Origin: UMGS363 sp051881815
Lineage (GTDB): Bacteria > Bacillota > Clostridia > Oscillospirales > Ruminococcaceae
Length of the DNA stretch: 64,000 nt
Assembly: GCA_051881815.1 (NCBI GenBank)
Contig: JBJEQP010000117.1
Coordinates: forward strand, 26,972 to 90,971
Direction: 5' to 3'
The notes under the pieces were generated by a model. The model had not been told where the DNA came from and did no database searches. It saw nothing but the letters and a program-made list of their open reading frames with translations. The position numbers and the translations under genes are program-made. Positions 50,035 to 58,465 of the stretch are shown here, piece after piece (within the stretch, counting starts at the first letter, position 1; each line of letters begins with the position of its first letter).

Positions 50035-51408
50035 TCACTCATTTTCAACAATGCTGCTTACCCATACGCCTTTCTTTATCAGTATATATCCTATGATGAC
50101 TTTTATTATGTCCGCTGCGTTCACTATCGCATATACGGGCAGTATCGGCAGAGCCGTAAAGTAACAGAGGATATACGCGAGAGGAACCGTTACTGCCCAC
50201 GAGAACACGCTGTCAAAAAGAAATGTTATCAGCGTTTTTCCGCCCGAACGCAGCGTAAAATACATTGCGTTAAGATAACCCTGAACAGGGAAATATACAG
50301 CCGTTATGATGATGAAGCTCGTTCCGAGCGCTCTTACCTGCTCCGTTGTATCGTAGAATAACGGAAAAAACTTTGACCCTGCAACAAGCACAAATGTCAG
50401 TATAAGGCAAACTCCGCCCGTGAATTTCATCAGCGAGAACGAGTCCTTTTTCGCCTTTTCATATTCGCCTGCTCCGAGGGTCTGTCCTATGAGGATGCCG
50501 ACCGCATTTCCGAGCGCAACGAATACTACATTGAACAGGTTGCACAGCGCATTTGAAATATTGATTCCTGCAACGATCTCAAGACCTCTTATTGCGTATG
50601 TCTGGGTCAGAAATGCTATGCTGCCTGCCCACATAAATTCATTCAGGAATATCGGCATACCCTTTTTGAACATATTGAAAGCAAGCTCTTTCGGCACTAA
50701 AAAGGTCTTATAAAGTCCCTGCAAAAATTCGTGCTTATCCCTGCGCAGATTCGCCCAGACTACGACAACGAGCATCTCAACTATTCTTGCAAGCACCGTT
50801 GCGACAGCCGCTCCTCTTACTCCCAGCTCGGGGAAACCGAATTTTCCGAATATGAGCAGATAGTTGAACACGATATCGACAATAACGGACGAAAGTCCTG
50901 CCACCATAGGTTTTATGCTGTCGCCCGACTCACGCAGCGAGCTTGCATATATCTGCGTGATAACGAACGGCAGAAGCCCGATCAGCATTATTTTAAGATA
51001 ATCCTTTGCGTTATGCATTGTCAGCGCAGCGTCTATCGTTCCGCTTTCGCCTTTAAGATAAAGTCCGATCAGGAACTCGTATTTAAGCAGGAATGCAAGC
51101 AGACCTATGACAAGAAACCCGAAGCAGATAAATCTTTTCATTCGGACAGCGCTGCGGAAGCCTTCCATATTATTCTGACCGTAGAACTGCGCAGCGTAGA
51201 TACCGGGACCGGAAAGTCCTCCGAAAATGCCGAGGTTGAACACGAATATGAGCTGACCGACTATCGTTACCGCTGTCATTGCCTCCGTTCCGAGGCTTCC
51301 TACCATTACACTGTCGACAAGTCCGACCATATTGGTTATGCCGTTCTGTATCATCATCGGCACGGCAAGCGCCAGTGCACGGCGGTATATTCCGTTTTTC
51401 TCTTTCAT
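50035..51408 (-). CDS. MATE-family efflux transporter
   Basis: 457 residues from the ATG at 51408 (MKEKNGIYRRALALAVPM) with GGAGGTGA upstream. Twelve predicted helices in two halves, with family signatures VDSVMVGSLGTEAMTAV and QFYGQNN in the N-lobe and ISNALCNLFNVVFVALGNAVGI in the C-lobe (split: ISNALCNLF, ALGNAVGILIGQTLGAG). A Na+- or H+-driven exporter of cationic drugs or metabolites; substrate unknown. Confidence 0.92.
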   Translation of the reverse strand: MKEKNGIYRRALALAVPMMIQNGITNMVGLVDSVMVGSLGTEAMTAVTIVGQLIFVFNLGIFGGLSGPGIYAAQFYGQNNMEGFRSAVRMKRFICFGFLVIGLLAFLLKYEFLIGLYLKGESGTIDAALTMHNAKDYLKIMLIGLLPFVITQIYASSLRESGDSIKPMVAGLSSVIVDIVFNYLLIFGKFGFPELGVRGAAVATVLARIVEMLVVVVWANLRRDKHEFLQGLYKTFLVPKELAFNMFKKGMPIFLNEFMWAGSIAFLTQTYAIRGLEIVAGINISNALCNLFNVVFVALGNAVGILIGQTLGAGEYEKAKKDSFSLMKFTGGVCLILTFVLVAGSKFFPLFYDTTEQVRALGTSFIIITAVYFPVQGYLNAMYFTLRSGGKTLITFLFDSVFSWAVTVPLAYILCYFTALPILPVYAIVNAADIIKVIIGYILIKKGVWVSSIVENE

Positions 51409-51448
51409 AAATGTCACCTCCAAAACTTCTCTGAATTCATTGATTATA

Positions 51449-51549
51449 ATACTAATCCCTCATTAAAGTGTAAACAAAAAATCTGCGCAAAATCCATATA
51501 TGCGAAATTTTGCTTGATTTTTTGTACACTTTATAATCGGGATTAGTAT
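51449..51549. mobile_element. ATACTA-ended MITE, copy 3
   Basis: 101 bp with ends ATACTAATCCC / GGGATTAGTAT and inner arms AAAGTGTA / TACACTTT. Shares CAAAAAATCTGCGCAAAATC with copy 1 (33005-33107). Confidence 0.78.
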
Positions 51550-51597
51550 AACACAGTAAAAAGTCAATGTCAAATTTGAATTTTGACACGATTTTTC

Positions 51598-51626
51598 TTG
51601 CATTTTTGACGCATAAGTGGTATAAT
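51598..51626 (+). promoter_or_regulatory. Promoter of the GNAT gene
   Basis: TTGCAT (51598-51603), 17-base spacer, TATAAT (51621-51626), 25 bases before the ATG. Confidence 0.8.
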
Positions 51627-51651
51627 CAATCCCGAAAGGAAGTGTTCCCGA

Positions 51652-52278
51652 ATGAACGGTGAAATATCAGTCCGTTTTGCCGAAATTTCCGACGCTGCGG
51701 CGCTTTCGGAGATATACAGACCCTACGTTCTTGAAACGGCGATAACCTTTGAATATGCTCCGCCGTCCGCAGAAGAATTTGCGGCAAGAATAGAAAAAAC
51801 AAAGCAGAAATATCCATACATCTGCGCCGAGATAAACGGAAAGATCGTCGGCTATGCTTATGCAAGTCCCTTTGTCGGAAGAAAAGCTTACGAACACTCC
51901 GCCGAAACGTCAATCTATGTCGAAATGCCGCACAGAAAGCACGGCGTCGGCAGAAGGCTTTATGAAACGCTTGAAAAGCTGCTTGCGGAAATGAATGTTT
52001 ACAACGTCTGCGCCTGCATCGGCGTTCCCTCGGGCGAAGCTGACGGGCATCTTGACCGAAACAGTGAGGATTTTCACGCACATCTCGGCTATCGCTATGT
52101 CGGGAATTTTGAAAAATGCGGCTTCAAGTTCGGCAGCTGGTACGATATGATATGGATGGAGAAGATCCTGAACGAACACCCCGACTCGCCGCCCGAATTT
52201 GTAAATGTAAACGACCTTCCCGCCGAAAGCATTAAAAAATGCGGAATAAAAATTGACTGTGTCACCAAACATGGTTGA
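51652..52278 (+). CDS. GNAT acetyltransferase (phosphinothricin acetyltransferase-like)
   Basis: 208 residues. Pattern of the PAT/MddA group: VRFAEISDAAALSEIY, then AITFEYAPPSAEEF, GKIVGYAYASPF, acetyl-CoA loop HRKHGVGRRLYE, and the ending HLGYRYVGNFEKCGFKFGSWYDM. In this group the substrate is an amino acid such as methionine sulfoximine or phosphinothricin. The last ~30 residues (after WMEKIL) are an extension not usual in the family. Confidence 0.85.
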   Translation: MNGEISVRFAEISDAAALSEIYRPYVLETAITFEYAPPSAEEFAARIEKTKQKYPYICAEINGKIVGYAYASPFVGRKAYEHSAETSIYVEMPHRKHGVGRRLYETLEKLLAEMNVYNVCACIGVPSGEADGHLDRNSEDFHAHLGYRYVGNFEKCGFKFGSWYDMIWMEKILNEHPDSPPEFVNVNDLPAESIKKCGIKIDCVTKHG

Positions 52279-52282
52279 TTTT

Positions 52283-52395
52283 AGGAAAAAGCTGATTAAA
52301 GCGCAGCGTTCGTTTCGCCGTTTTGAAAAATGTACGAGTTTCCGTATTTGAGTACATTTTGAAAAACGGCAGAAACGTATTAATCAGCGTTTCCT
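52283..52395. repeat. 113-bp imperfect palindrome (MITE-like)
   Basis: Nested arms: GCTGATTAA / TTAATCAGC, GTTTC / GAAAC, CCGTTTT / AAAACGG and AATGTAC / GTACATT around a short loop, with AGGAAA / TTTCCT outside. The remaining 52396-52542 has an isolated extended -10 TGCTATAAT (52410 region) and no gene. Confidence 0.65.
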
Positions 52396-52542
52396 TAGAA
52401 AGTTGTTCTGCTATAATGATATGCAATAATACAAAGCTGAAAAATATCAGCCCTACCGAATCGGGATTTGTATCAATGTTTAATTTGTAGCTTCACCAAC
52501 CATATACCGTGACAAAACCTAAAATTATAAGGAGAAAGAATC

Positions 52543-52890
52543 ATGCTTTATATCTGTTACCCAAAATGTACGACCTGTCAGAAAGCGAAAAAATTTCTTG
52601 ACGAAAACGGAATAAAATACGACGAGCGCAATATCAAGGAGCAAAACCCGACGCTTGACGAGCTGAAAAAATGGCACAAACAAAGCGGACTTCCTCTGAA
52701 AAAATTCTTCAACACGAGCGGTCAGCTTTACCGTTCAATGGAGCTTTCAAAAAAGCTTCCGTCAATGTCGGAGGATGAACAGTTCGCTCTGCTTGCATCG
52801 GACGGGATGATGGTAAAGCGTCCGATAATAGTAACGGACAGCGACGTTCTTGTCGGATTTAAAGAGAGCGAATGGGAAAAGCTGAAATAA
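52543..52890 (+). CDS. ArsC/Spx-family thioredoxin-fold protein
   Basis: 115 residues with the N-terminal CTTC redox pair (YPKCTTCQKAKKFL), KEQNPT, and the C-terminal VKRPIIV plus GF(K/R)ESEW signature of the YffB/Spx/ArsC group. The downstream Arg cluster of true arsenate reductases is not complete and no ars genes are near. AAGGAG upstream. Could be an arsenate-reductase-like glutathione- or thiol-dependent protein or an Spx relative. Confidence 0.87.
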   Translation: MLYICYPKCTTCQKAKKFLDENGIKYDERNIKEQNPTLDELKKWHKQSGLPLKKFFNTSGQLYRSMELSKKLPSMSEDEQFALLASDGMMVKRPIIVTDSDVLVGFKESEWEKLK

Positions 52891-52985
52891 AGGAGCCGCA
52901 GGCTGCTCCCTATTGTGAATTGCTATAAAAAGCGCATTGTTTTTAGGCAGAATTAATACAAACCTCCAAAGCTTGGCTTTATTGC

Positions 52986-53014
52986 TTTACTTTAACGAGC
53001 AAATGTGATATTAT
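52986..53014 (+). promoter_or_regulatory. Putative promoter of the binding-protein gene
   Basis: TTTACT (52986-52991), 17-base spacer, TATTAT (53009-53014). Moderate match. Confidence 0.5.
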
Positions 53015-53075
53015 TATGCTGTAAAATTGCGGACAGGCTCTGATTTCCGCAAATTAAGAAAGGTTAGGGAATATT

Positions 53076-53924
53076 ATGAAAAAATTAGCAAAGCTTTTCG
53101 CCGTAATGGCACTCGTTCCTGCGATGCTCGCAGGCTGTTCAAACGCAAACGGCACAGCAGATGAAACAACAGCCGCAAACACCGATAACGCCGCTGTTGC
53201 AGAAGCAGGCGAAGACAACTCACTCCAGAAGGTTCTTGATTCGGGCGAATTTATCCTCGGTCTTGACGCAACCTTCAAGCCTATGGGCTACACAGACGAA
53301 AACGACCAGATCGTCGGCTTTGATATCGACTGCGCAGAGGAAGTTTGCGCAAGACTCGGCGTAAAGCTCGTTAAGCAGCCTATCGACTGGGATACAAAGG
53401 AACAGGATCTTGACGCAGGAAAGATCGACTGCATCTGGAACGGTATGTCTATCAACGCTTCCAGACAGGAAGTTATGAACCTGAGCGAACCTTATATGAA
53501 GAATGAAATGGTATTCGTTGTTACAGGTGACAGCACGATCGCTTCACAGGCTGACCTTGACGGAAAGACCGTTGCGGTACAGAGCGGCTCAACAGCACAG
53601 GAGATCCTCCAGGGCGCAGGACTCAACATCACAGAAAACGCACTTGCAACAAACGTTGAATGTCTCCAGCAGCTTGAACTCAACCTTGTTGACGCAGTAT
53701 TTATGGATTCCGTTGTTGCAAACTATGAGATAAAGGAAAGCGGCAAGAGCTACGTCCTTCTTGCTGACGGACTTGAAGAGGAAGAGTACGCTATCGGCTT
53801 CAGAAAGAACGACCAAGCTCTCCGTGATAAGGTTCAGCAGATACTTTCCGAAATGAAGGCTGACGGCAAACTCGGCGAGATCTCCGAAAAGTGGTTCGGC
53901 TCCGATATTACAACGGTTAAGTAA
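53076..53924 (+). CDS. Amino-acid ABC transporter substrate-binding lipoprotein
   Basis: 282 residues. Lipobox MLAGC with Cys21, a short Asn/Thr/Ala-rich linker, then the SBP_bac_3 fold: LDATFKPMGYTDENDQIVGFDID, KIDCIWNGMSINASRQ, LDGKTVAVQSGST and EKWFGSD at the end. The family delivers polar amino acids, often glutamine or cystine, to an ABC permease. No permease or ATPase gene is next to it. Bias to highly used codons suggests strong expression. Confidence 0.92.
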   Translation: MKKLAKLFAVMALVPAMLAGCSNANGTADETTAANTDNAAVAEAGEDNSLQKVLDSGEFILGLDATFKPMGYTDENDQIVGFDIDCAEEVCARLGVKLVKQPIDWDTKEQDLDAGKIDCIWNGMSINASRQEVMNLSEPYMKNEMVFVVTGDSTIASQADLDGKTVAVQSGSTAQEILQGAGLNITENALATNVECLQQLELNLVDAVFMDSVVANYEIKESGKSYVLLADGLEEEEYAIGFRKNDQALRDKVQQILSEMKADGKLGEISEKWFGSDITTVK

Positions 53925-53929
53925 AAAAA

Positions 53930-54215
53930 GCTAAAGTTTAGGTCAAGCCTTTTCAAAGGCTTGTGGGGTTCCAAGGGGCAAAGCCACTTGGTCGCTTCCG
54001 CAGAAGCGAAACGCCCTAAACCTTCGTATAACGCATTAAACGAAAAGCCGAAAAACTAACAAATCAAAAAGCGCAATTCACGAAAAGAAAAAAGAAGCAG
54101 AACGTGAGAAATCGTTTTGCAAACCTTGAATTCGTGAATTGCGCTAATTCTTTTTTCCTAAAATAAACTATCCTCGGTGTAAAACGTGCGGAGCGAAGCG
54201 ACGAGCGTTTTACAC
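53930..54215 (+). repeat. Composite palindromic repeat, copy 3
   Basis: Same three modules as copy 2. Module C here uses GTGTAAAACG ... CGTTTTACAC, unrelated in sequence to module C of the other copies although the palindrome is kept. Begins right after the binding-protein stop codon. Confidence 0.82.
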
Positions 54216-54285
54216 TGACAACGTATAAACGGCAGCATTGTTACTCTTGACAGAAACCCGTCCCCTACGAAGAATCGGGCATTAA

Positions 54286-54385
54286 TGGGCGGATATGGAA
54301 TCCGCCCCTACAATGTATCGTGTTTTATGAAAGAATAACGGAGCAAAAGTAATTACGCATTACGAATTACGCATTACGAATTTTC
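54286..54385. repeat. Short palindrome and ATTACGCATT repeats before the endonuclease gene
   Basis: A GGATATGGAATCC palindrome (54288-54308) and three ATTACGCATT/ATTACGAATT units (54352-54380). Confidence 0.65.
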
Positions 54386-54395
54386 ACTCTCCCCC

Positions 54396-54424
54396 TTGAC
54401 TAACCCGACAAAATTTATTAAAAT
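54396..54424 (+). promoter_or_regulatory. Promoter of the endonuclease IV-like gene
   Basis: TTGACT (54396-54401), 17-base spacer, TAAAAT (54419-54424), directly after the ATTACGCATT repeats. Confidence 0.78.
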
Positions 54425-54465
54425 AATACTGTACACAAACCTTACTTTTGAAAGGAACGAAACCT

Positions 54466-55323
54466 ATGCCAAACGCAAAATTCGGCCCTGCCGGAGCTGC
54501 TGCGAGCTTCAAGGAAATGGGCTATAAAAAATCCACACAGCTCGGTGATTATCTGACAAAATTCGGACTTGACCATTTTGAATATCAATGCGGTCAGGGC
54601 GTGAGAGTTTCCGAGGAAAGCGCAAGGGAGATCGGCGCAGCTCTCCGCAATGCAGGTATAAGCGTTTCCGTCCACGCACCCTACTTCATCTCCCTTTCAA
54701 GCACCGAGGAGGAAAAGCGCCTTAACTCCGTCAACTACATTCTCGCATCGGCAAAGGCTGTGAACGCTATGGGCGGCGACAGGATAGTTATCCACAGCGG
54801 TTCCTGCTCGAAGATGACGAGAGAGGAAGCTTTGGGGCTTGCAAAAAACACAATGAAGCTTGCCCGTGCGGAGCTTGTTGCGCAGGGTCTTGAAAACATC
54901 CGCTGCTGCCCCGAAACTATGGGAAAGATAAATCAGCTCGGCGATCTTTACGAGGTAATGGAGCTTTGCAAAATTGACGAAAGCTTTATCCCCTGCATCG
55001 ACTTCGGACACCTAAATGCACGAACCTTCGGCTCGATAAAGGACAAGTCCGACTATGAAAAGATCCTTGACACGATCGAAAACGAGCTTGGCAGCGAACG
55101 CCTTAAAACGTTCCATTCGCACTTCTCAAAGATAGAATACACCGAAAAGGGCGGAGAGAAAAAACATCTGACCTTTGCCGACACGATATACGGCCCGCAG
55201 TTTGAACCGCTTATGGAGCTTATTGCAAAGAAAAACCTTGCCCCGACCTTTGTCTGTGAGAGCGACGGAACCCAGACCGAGGACGCAAAAACGATGAAGG
55301 ATTTTTACACTTCGCTTTTATAA
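54466..55323 (+). CDS. Endonuclease IV-like TIM-barrel protein (AP endonuclease 2 family)
   Basis: 285 residues from the ATG at 54466 (MPNAKFGPAGAAASFKEMG), AAAGGAA upstream. Zinc-ligand motifs like those of Nfo: VHAPYFISL, VIHSGS, CPETMG (Glu), CIDFGHLNA (Asp and His), HSHFSKIEY (His) and CESDGTQ (Glu). In the region corresponding to the DxH pair of E. coli Nfo the Asp appears to be Lys (GEKKHLTF). It may repair abasic sites or belong to the related sugar-isomerase-like branch. Confidence 0.8.
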   Translation: MPNAKFGPAGAAASFKEMGYKKSTQLGDYLTKFGLDHFEYQCGQGVRVSEESAREIGAALRNAGISVSVHAPYFISLSSTEEEKRLNSVNYILASAKAVNAMGGDRIVIHSGSCSKMTREEALGLAKNTMKLARAELVAQGLENIRCCPETMGKINQLGDLYEVMELCKIDESFIPCIDFGHLNARTFGSIKDKSDYEKILDTIENELGSERLKTFHSHFSKIEYTEKGGEKKHLTFADTIYGPQFEPLMELIAKKNLAPTFVCESDGTQTEDAKTMKDFYTSLL

Positions 55324-55349
55324 TGTAATATATTGTAACCTTGCTGTAA

Positions 55350-55377
55350 TTGCTATTTCGGTAAGAAATGGTATAAT
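55350..55377 (+). promoter_or_regulatory. Promoter of the lipoprotein trio
   Basis: TTGCTA (55350-55355), 16-base spacer, TATAAT (55372-55377). Confidence 0.68.
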
Positions 55378-55394
55378 TATAGTTACAAAGCATA

Positions 55395-55428
55395 GCCCGA
55401 CCATTGCAAAGCTTTGGTCGGCTTTTTT
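55395..55428 (+). terminator. Terminator-like hairpin in the leader of the lipoprotein trio
   Basis: GCCCGACCA / TGGTCGGC (one bulged C) with an 11-base loop, then TTTTTT. It lies downstream of the promoter at 55350-55377, so it can end the endonuclease transcript but would also stand at the very 5' end of the lipoprotein mRNA. Confidence 0.72.
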
Positions 55429-55443
55429 ATTGGGGGAAAAATT

Positions 55444-56625
55444 ATGATAAACAGAAAATTTGCGGCAATTATCCTTTCGGCTTTATGCCTTACAGCTTGC
55501 GGAAATACGCAGACGGCTTCAAACGATACCGAGGAAACAACGGCAAGCCTGACCGAAAGCGCGAGCGAAACTACAACTGCGACCCAATTATATGAAATAA
55601 TCACAGATGAAGATGGAAATGATATCGTAATTGACAATAGCGGTGATGCAATTGAAGAGCAACCCGACACGAACGGCGAAACAACGACCGAGCATTACGA
55701 CACGGGCAATCCCGAAGACGGACTTGTATATTTTGTTCAGCCGAGCATAACGCTTTATCCAAGGTATTATCAGCTCGACGACTGGGAGTGCCGTGACGGC
55801 GAGGTCATGCGTGATTTTCATTATGACGGTGAATGGAATTACTGCAAGGAGCTTATTTATGTTTTCTCCAACTACACGGACGAACCCGTGACTATCGACA
55901 GCATACAGATCTTCTGCGGCGATGAACCCGTCAGCTTCACAAACGGTTCGGACACGCTTGATATAAATTTCACCGTTCAGCCTATGCACAAGACAGATTA
56001 TCTTTTGCAGTCGGAGGATCTCGATTATTCCGCCTGCGAATCGGGGATCTACCGCACGGTCGTTAATATCGGCGGCGAGAAGTCCGAGCGTGAGTTTTAC
56101 ATAAACAACTGCGAGCTTTACCGTGCGAAACATTCCTCCGAAAACTGGGGGTCTTATGACGATAACGGCAACTATGTTTCTTACGAATACGATGTATTTG
56201 CACCGACATTCTTAACCGAAGAACAGCAGCAGATCTTTGCGGAAGCACACGGCGTTATGTGGGACTGGTTCTGGTGCGAATGTTATTTGACGCAGGATTA
56301 TATTGACAAGCACACGACCGATGATTTTATGCAGATGGTTTACGGAGTTTTCACCAAGGAATATGCAGATGAGCTTGCAGCGGTTTATATTGACGAAAAC
56401 GGCGAATTTATACCTCGGGAAGGCGGAAAGGGCACCAATATAAGCTATTTTGACCATTGCTTTATTCCCGTTTCTGCCGATGATAACACGGTCGAATTCA
56501 AGGCTGTGGTCACATATTGTCATACCGACAATCCTTATGAATTAGGCTTTGAAGATGATTTTCACTATGTTATGAAAAACACGGAGAACGGCTGGAGAGT
56601 TGACAGGTTTGATTTATGGAATTGA
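55444..56625 (+). CDS. Lipoprotein with conserved C-terminal domain, paralogue 1
   Basis: 393 residues from the ATG at 55444 (MINRKFAAIILSALCLTAC), preceded by a GGGGG site; lipidated Cys19. Thr/Glu-rich linker to about residue 85, then a beta-rich domain (YPRYYQLDDWECRDG ... VFSNYTDEPVTIDS) and a C-terminal domain FLTEEQQQIFAEA ... YIDENGEFIP ... ISYFDHCFIPV ... GWRVDRF. I do not recognise the family. Surface-attached. Confidence 0.68.
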   Translation: MINRKFAAIILSALCLTACGNTQTASNDTEETTASLTESASETTTATQLYEIITDEDGNDIVIDNSGDAIEEQPDTNGETTTEHYDTGNPEDGLVYFVQPSITLYPRYYQLDDWECRDGEVMRDFHYDGEWNYCKELIYVFSNYTDEPVTIDSIQIFCGDEPVSFTNGSDTLDINFTVQPMHKTDYLLQSEDLDYSACESGIYRTVVNIGGEKSEREFYINNCELYRAKHSSENWGSYDDNGNYVSYEYDVFAPTFLTEEQQQIFAEAHGVMWDWFWCECYLTQDYIDKHTTDDFMQMVYGVFTKEYADELAAVYIDENGEFIPREGGKGTNISYFDHCFIPVSADDNTVEFKAVVTYCHTDNPYELGFEDDFHYVMKNTENGWRVDRFDLWN

Positions 56626-56645
56626 TTTTACAAGGGGATAATATT

Positions 56646-58445
56646 ATGATCGACAGAAAATTTGCGGCGGTTATTATTGCGGCTTTGTGCCTGACCTCCT
56701 GCGCCAATGCTGACATCACACCGGAAAACACGTCCGAAACGACAACGGCTTATACCGCAACGACCTATGTAACAACTGCCGTAACTACTGAAAAAACTGA
56801 AACAACCGAAACAGAGATCTTGACCGGGGAAGAACCAGCCGAAACGGAAACAACGGCAAAAAAGCTTTCCGCCGAGGAGTATTTTTCGACACTTGGCTAT
56901 AATTACAATTCCTACCACATGACCATTGATATGAACGATTTCGCAGGCGAAAAAGTTCCGTTTTCCGATGTTGACGAAAAATACATAGGCTATGTTGATT
57001 ATTTGACTATAACAAACATTGACAACGCTGACCTCGGTTTTGTTAAAGATCTTAAACTTTATGATCTTACATTCGATAAATACAACGGAAAAACCGATCT
57101 CGGTTTTCTTGCGGACAGTACAATAAGGCGGCTAACTTTTAATGAAGTTACTGACAGCACGGGGCTTGAAGCTGTTTCAAATGCGGACAGTATTCACTCC
57201 ATCACGATCGATTCATACAGCGGAAATATTGACTTCGGATTTGCCGCCAACTGCGATAAGCTGCATACTCTTTCTTTCGGAAGTGTCACGGACAGCAAAG
57301 GACTCGAAACTATTGCAAAAGCACCTAATATCACCTACATTATCTTTAACAAATACGATCAAAATGTTGACCTCGGGTTTCTTTCGGAATGTCCACAAGT
57401 AAAAACACTCCTCCTTGCCGCCTCGGATATAAAAACCGATATGTTCGCAGACGCTGTTGAAAATTCATCGGTAATAACACTCTGTATCGAAACGGATAAT
57501 TATGATATTGCCGAGGGCGAAAAAATGATAAAAGCTCTCCCCGATGTGAACATAAACTACAGCAAGGATGACAGCGACTGGTTTGAATTATTGATAGTAG
57601 ATGAAGATTTCGTCCCCGAAACCGACGTTATTTTCTATACTAATCCGTCCATTTCTGCCGGAACTAATGATGAAAAATGGGAATGCCGCACAAGGGAGCT
57701 TGGTTATAATTCCCCTCATCCCGACTGGGATCACCGCAGCAGCCTTGTCTGCGTTTTCTCCAACTATTCCACGGAAACAAAAACAATCGATTCCGCTCGG
57801 CTTTACAAGGTTTATGACGGTACTGCTCCCATTCTTTTCAAAAACGGAAAAGAAGAGCTTGACATAGGCTTTGAGCTTGAACCGAGGAAAAAGACCGACC
57901 TTGAGATCACGCACGAAATGCTTGATTACACCGATCTTGAAACCGGTCTTTACAAGATAGTTTTCAAAGTTGGAAATGATGTGCTTGAACAGCAATTTAC
58001 GGTGGGCGGAGATGATTCACCAAGCTTTCTGACCGAGGAACAGCAACAAGTCTATCAAAAAGCGTATGAGATAACCCACGGGTATTTCGGCTGCTCTGTT
58101 TATATGCCCGAATCTGCACTTGAAACAACAACAGCGGAGGATTTTCTTTCCAAGATCTGCGAGGTATATACTTATGATTACGCTGTTGCAACAGCAACAA
58201 GATACGGATATCTTGACGAAAACGGAAATCTTAAAGCCACCGCAGGCGACCGTGGCAGCGACATATCATATTTTGATTGCTTTTTTCTGCCCGTTTATTC
58301 CGATGAAAACACCGTTCTTTTTCAAAACATCGTCACCCACGCCCACGAGGATAACCCTTACTTTATATGGTTTGAAACACTTGAATATAAAATGGTGAAG
58401 ACAGAAAACGGCTGGAGATTTGATAATTTCTCATATTGGAATTAA
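56646..58445 (+). CDS. Lipoprotein with conserved C-terminal domain, paralogue 2 (LRR-like middle)
   Basis: 599 residues from the ATG at 56646 (MIDRKFAAVIIAALCLTSC), Cys19. Between the Thr-rich linker and the shared domains there is a ~200-residue insert of regular repeats of the type LGFLADSTIRRLTFNEVTDS and LGFLSECPQVKTLLL, resembling an irregular leucine-rich or parallel beta structure. The shared parts follow: VFSNYSTETKTIDS and FLTEEQQQVYQKAYE ... ISYFDCFFLPV ... GWRFDNF. 20 bases after paralogue 1. Confidence 0.68.
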   Translation: MIDRKFAAVIIAALCLTSCANADITPENTSETTTAYTATTYVTTAVTTEKTETTETEILTGEEPAETETTAKKLSAEEYFSTLGYNYNSYHMTIDMNDFAGEKVPFSDVDEKYIGYVDYLTITNIDNADLGFVKDLKLYDLTFDKYNGKTDLGFLADSTIRRLTFNEVTDSTGLEAVSNADSIHSITIDSYSGNIDFGFAANCDKLHTLSFGSVTDSKGLETIAKAPNITYIIFNKYDQNVDLGFLSECPQVKTLLLAASDIKTDMFADAVENSSVITLCIETDNYDIAEGEKMIKALPDVNINYSKDDSDWFELLIVDEDFVPETDVIFYTNPSISAGTNDEKWECRTRELGYNSPHPDWDHRSSLVCVFSNYSTETKTIDSARLYKVYDGTAPILFKNGKEELDIGFELEPRKKTDLEITHEMLDYTDLETGLYKIVFKVGNDVLEQQFTVGGDDSPSFLTEEQQQVYQKAYEITHGYFGCSVYMPESALETTTAEDFLSKICEVYTYDYAVATATRYGYLDENGNLKATAGDRGSDISYFDCFFLPVYSDENTVLFQNIVTHAHEDNPYFIWFETLEYKMVKTENGWRFDNFSYWN

Positions 58446-58465
58446 GACGAGGAGGAACACTTTAC

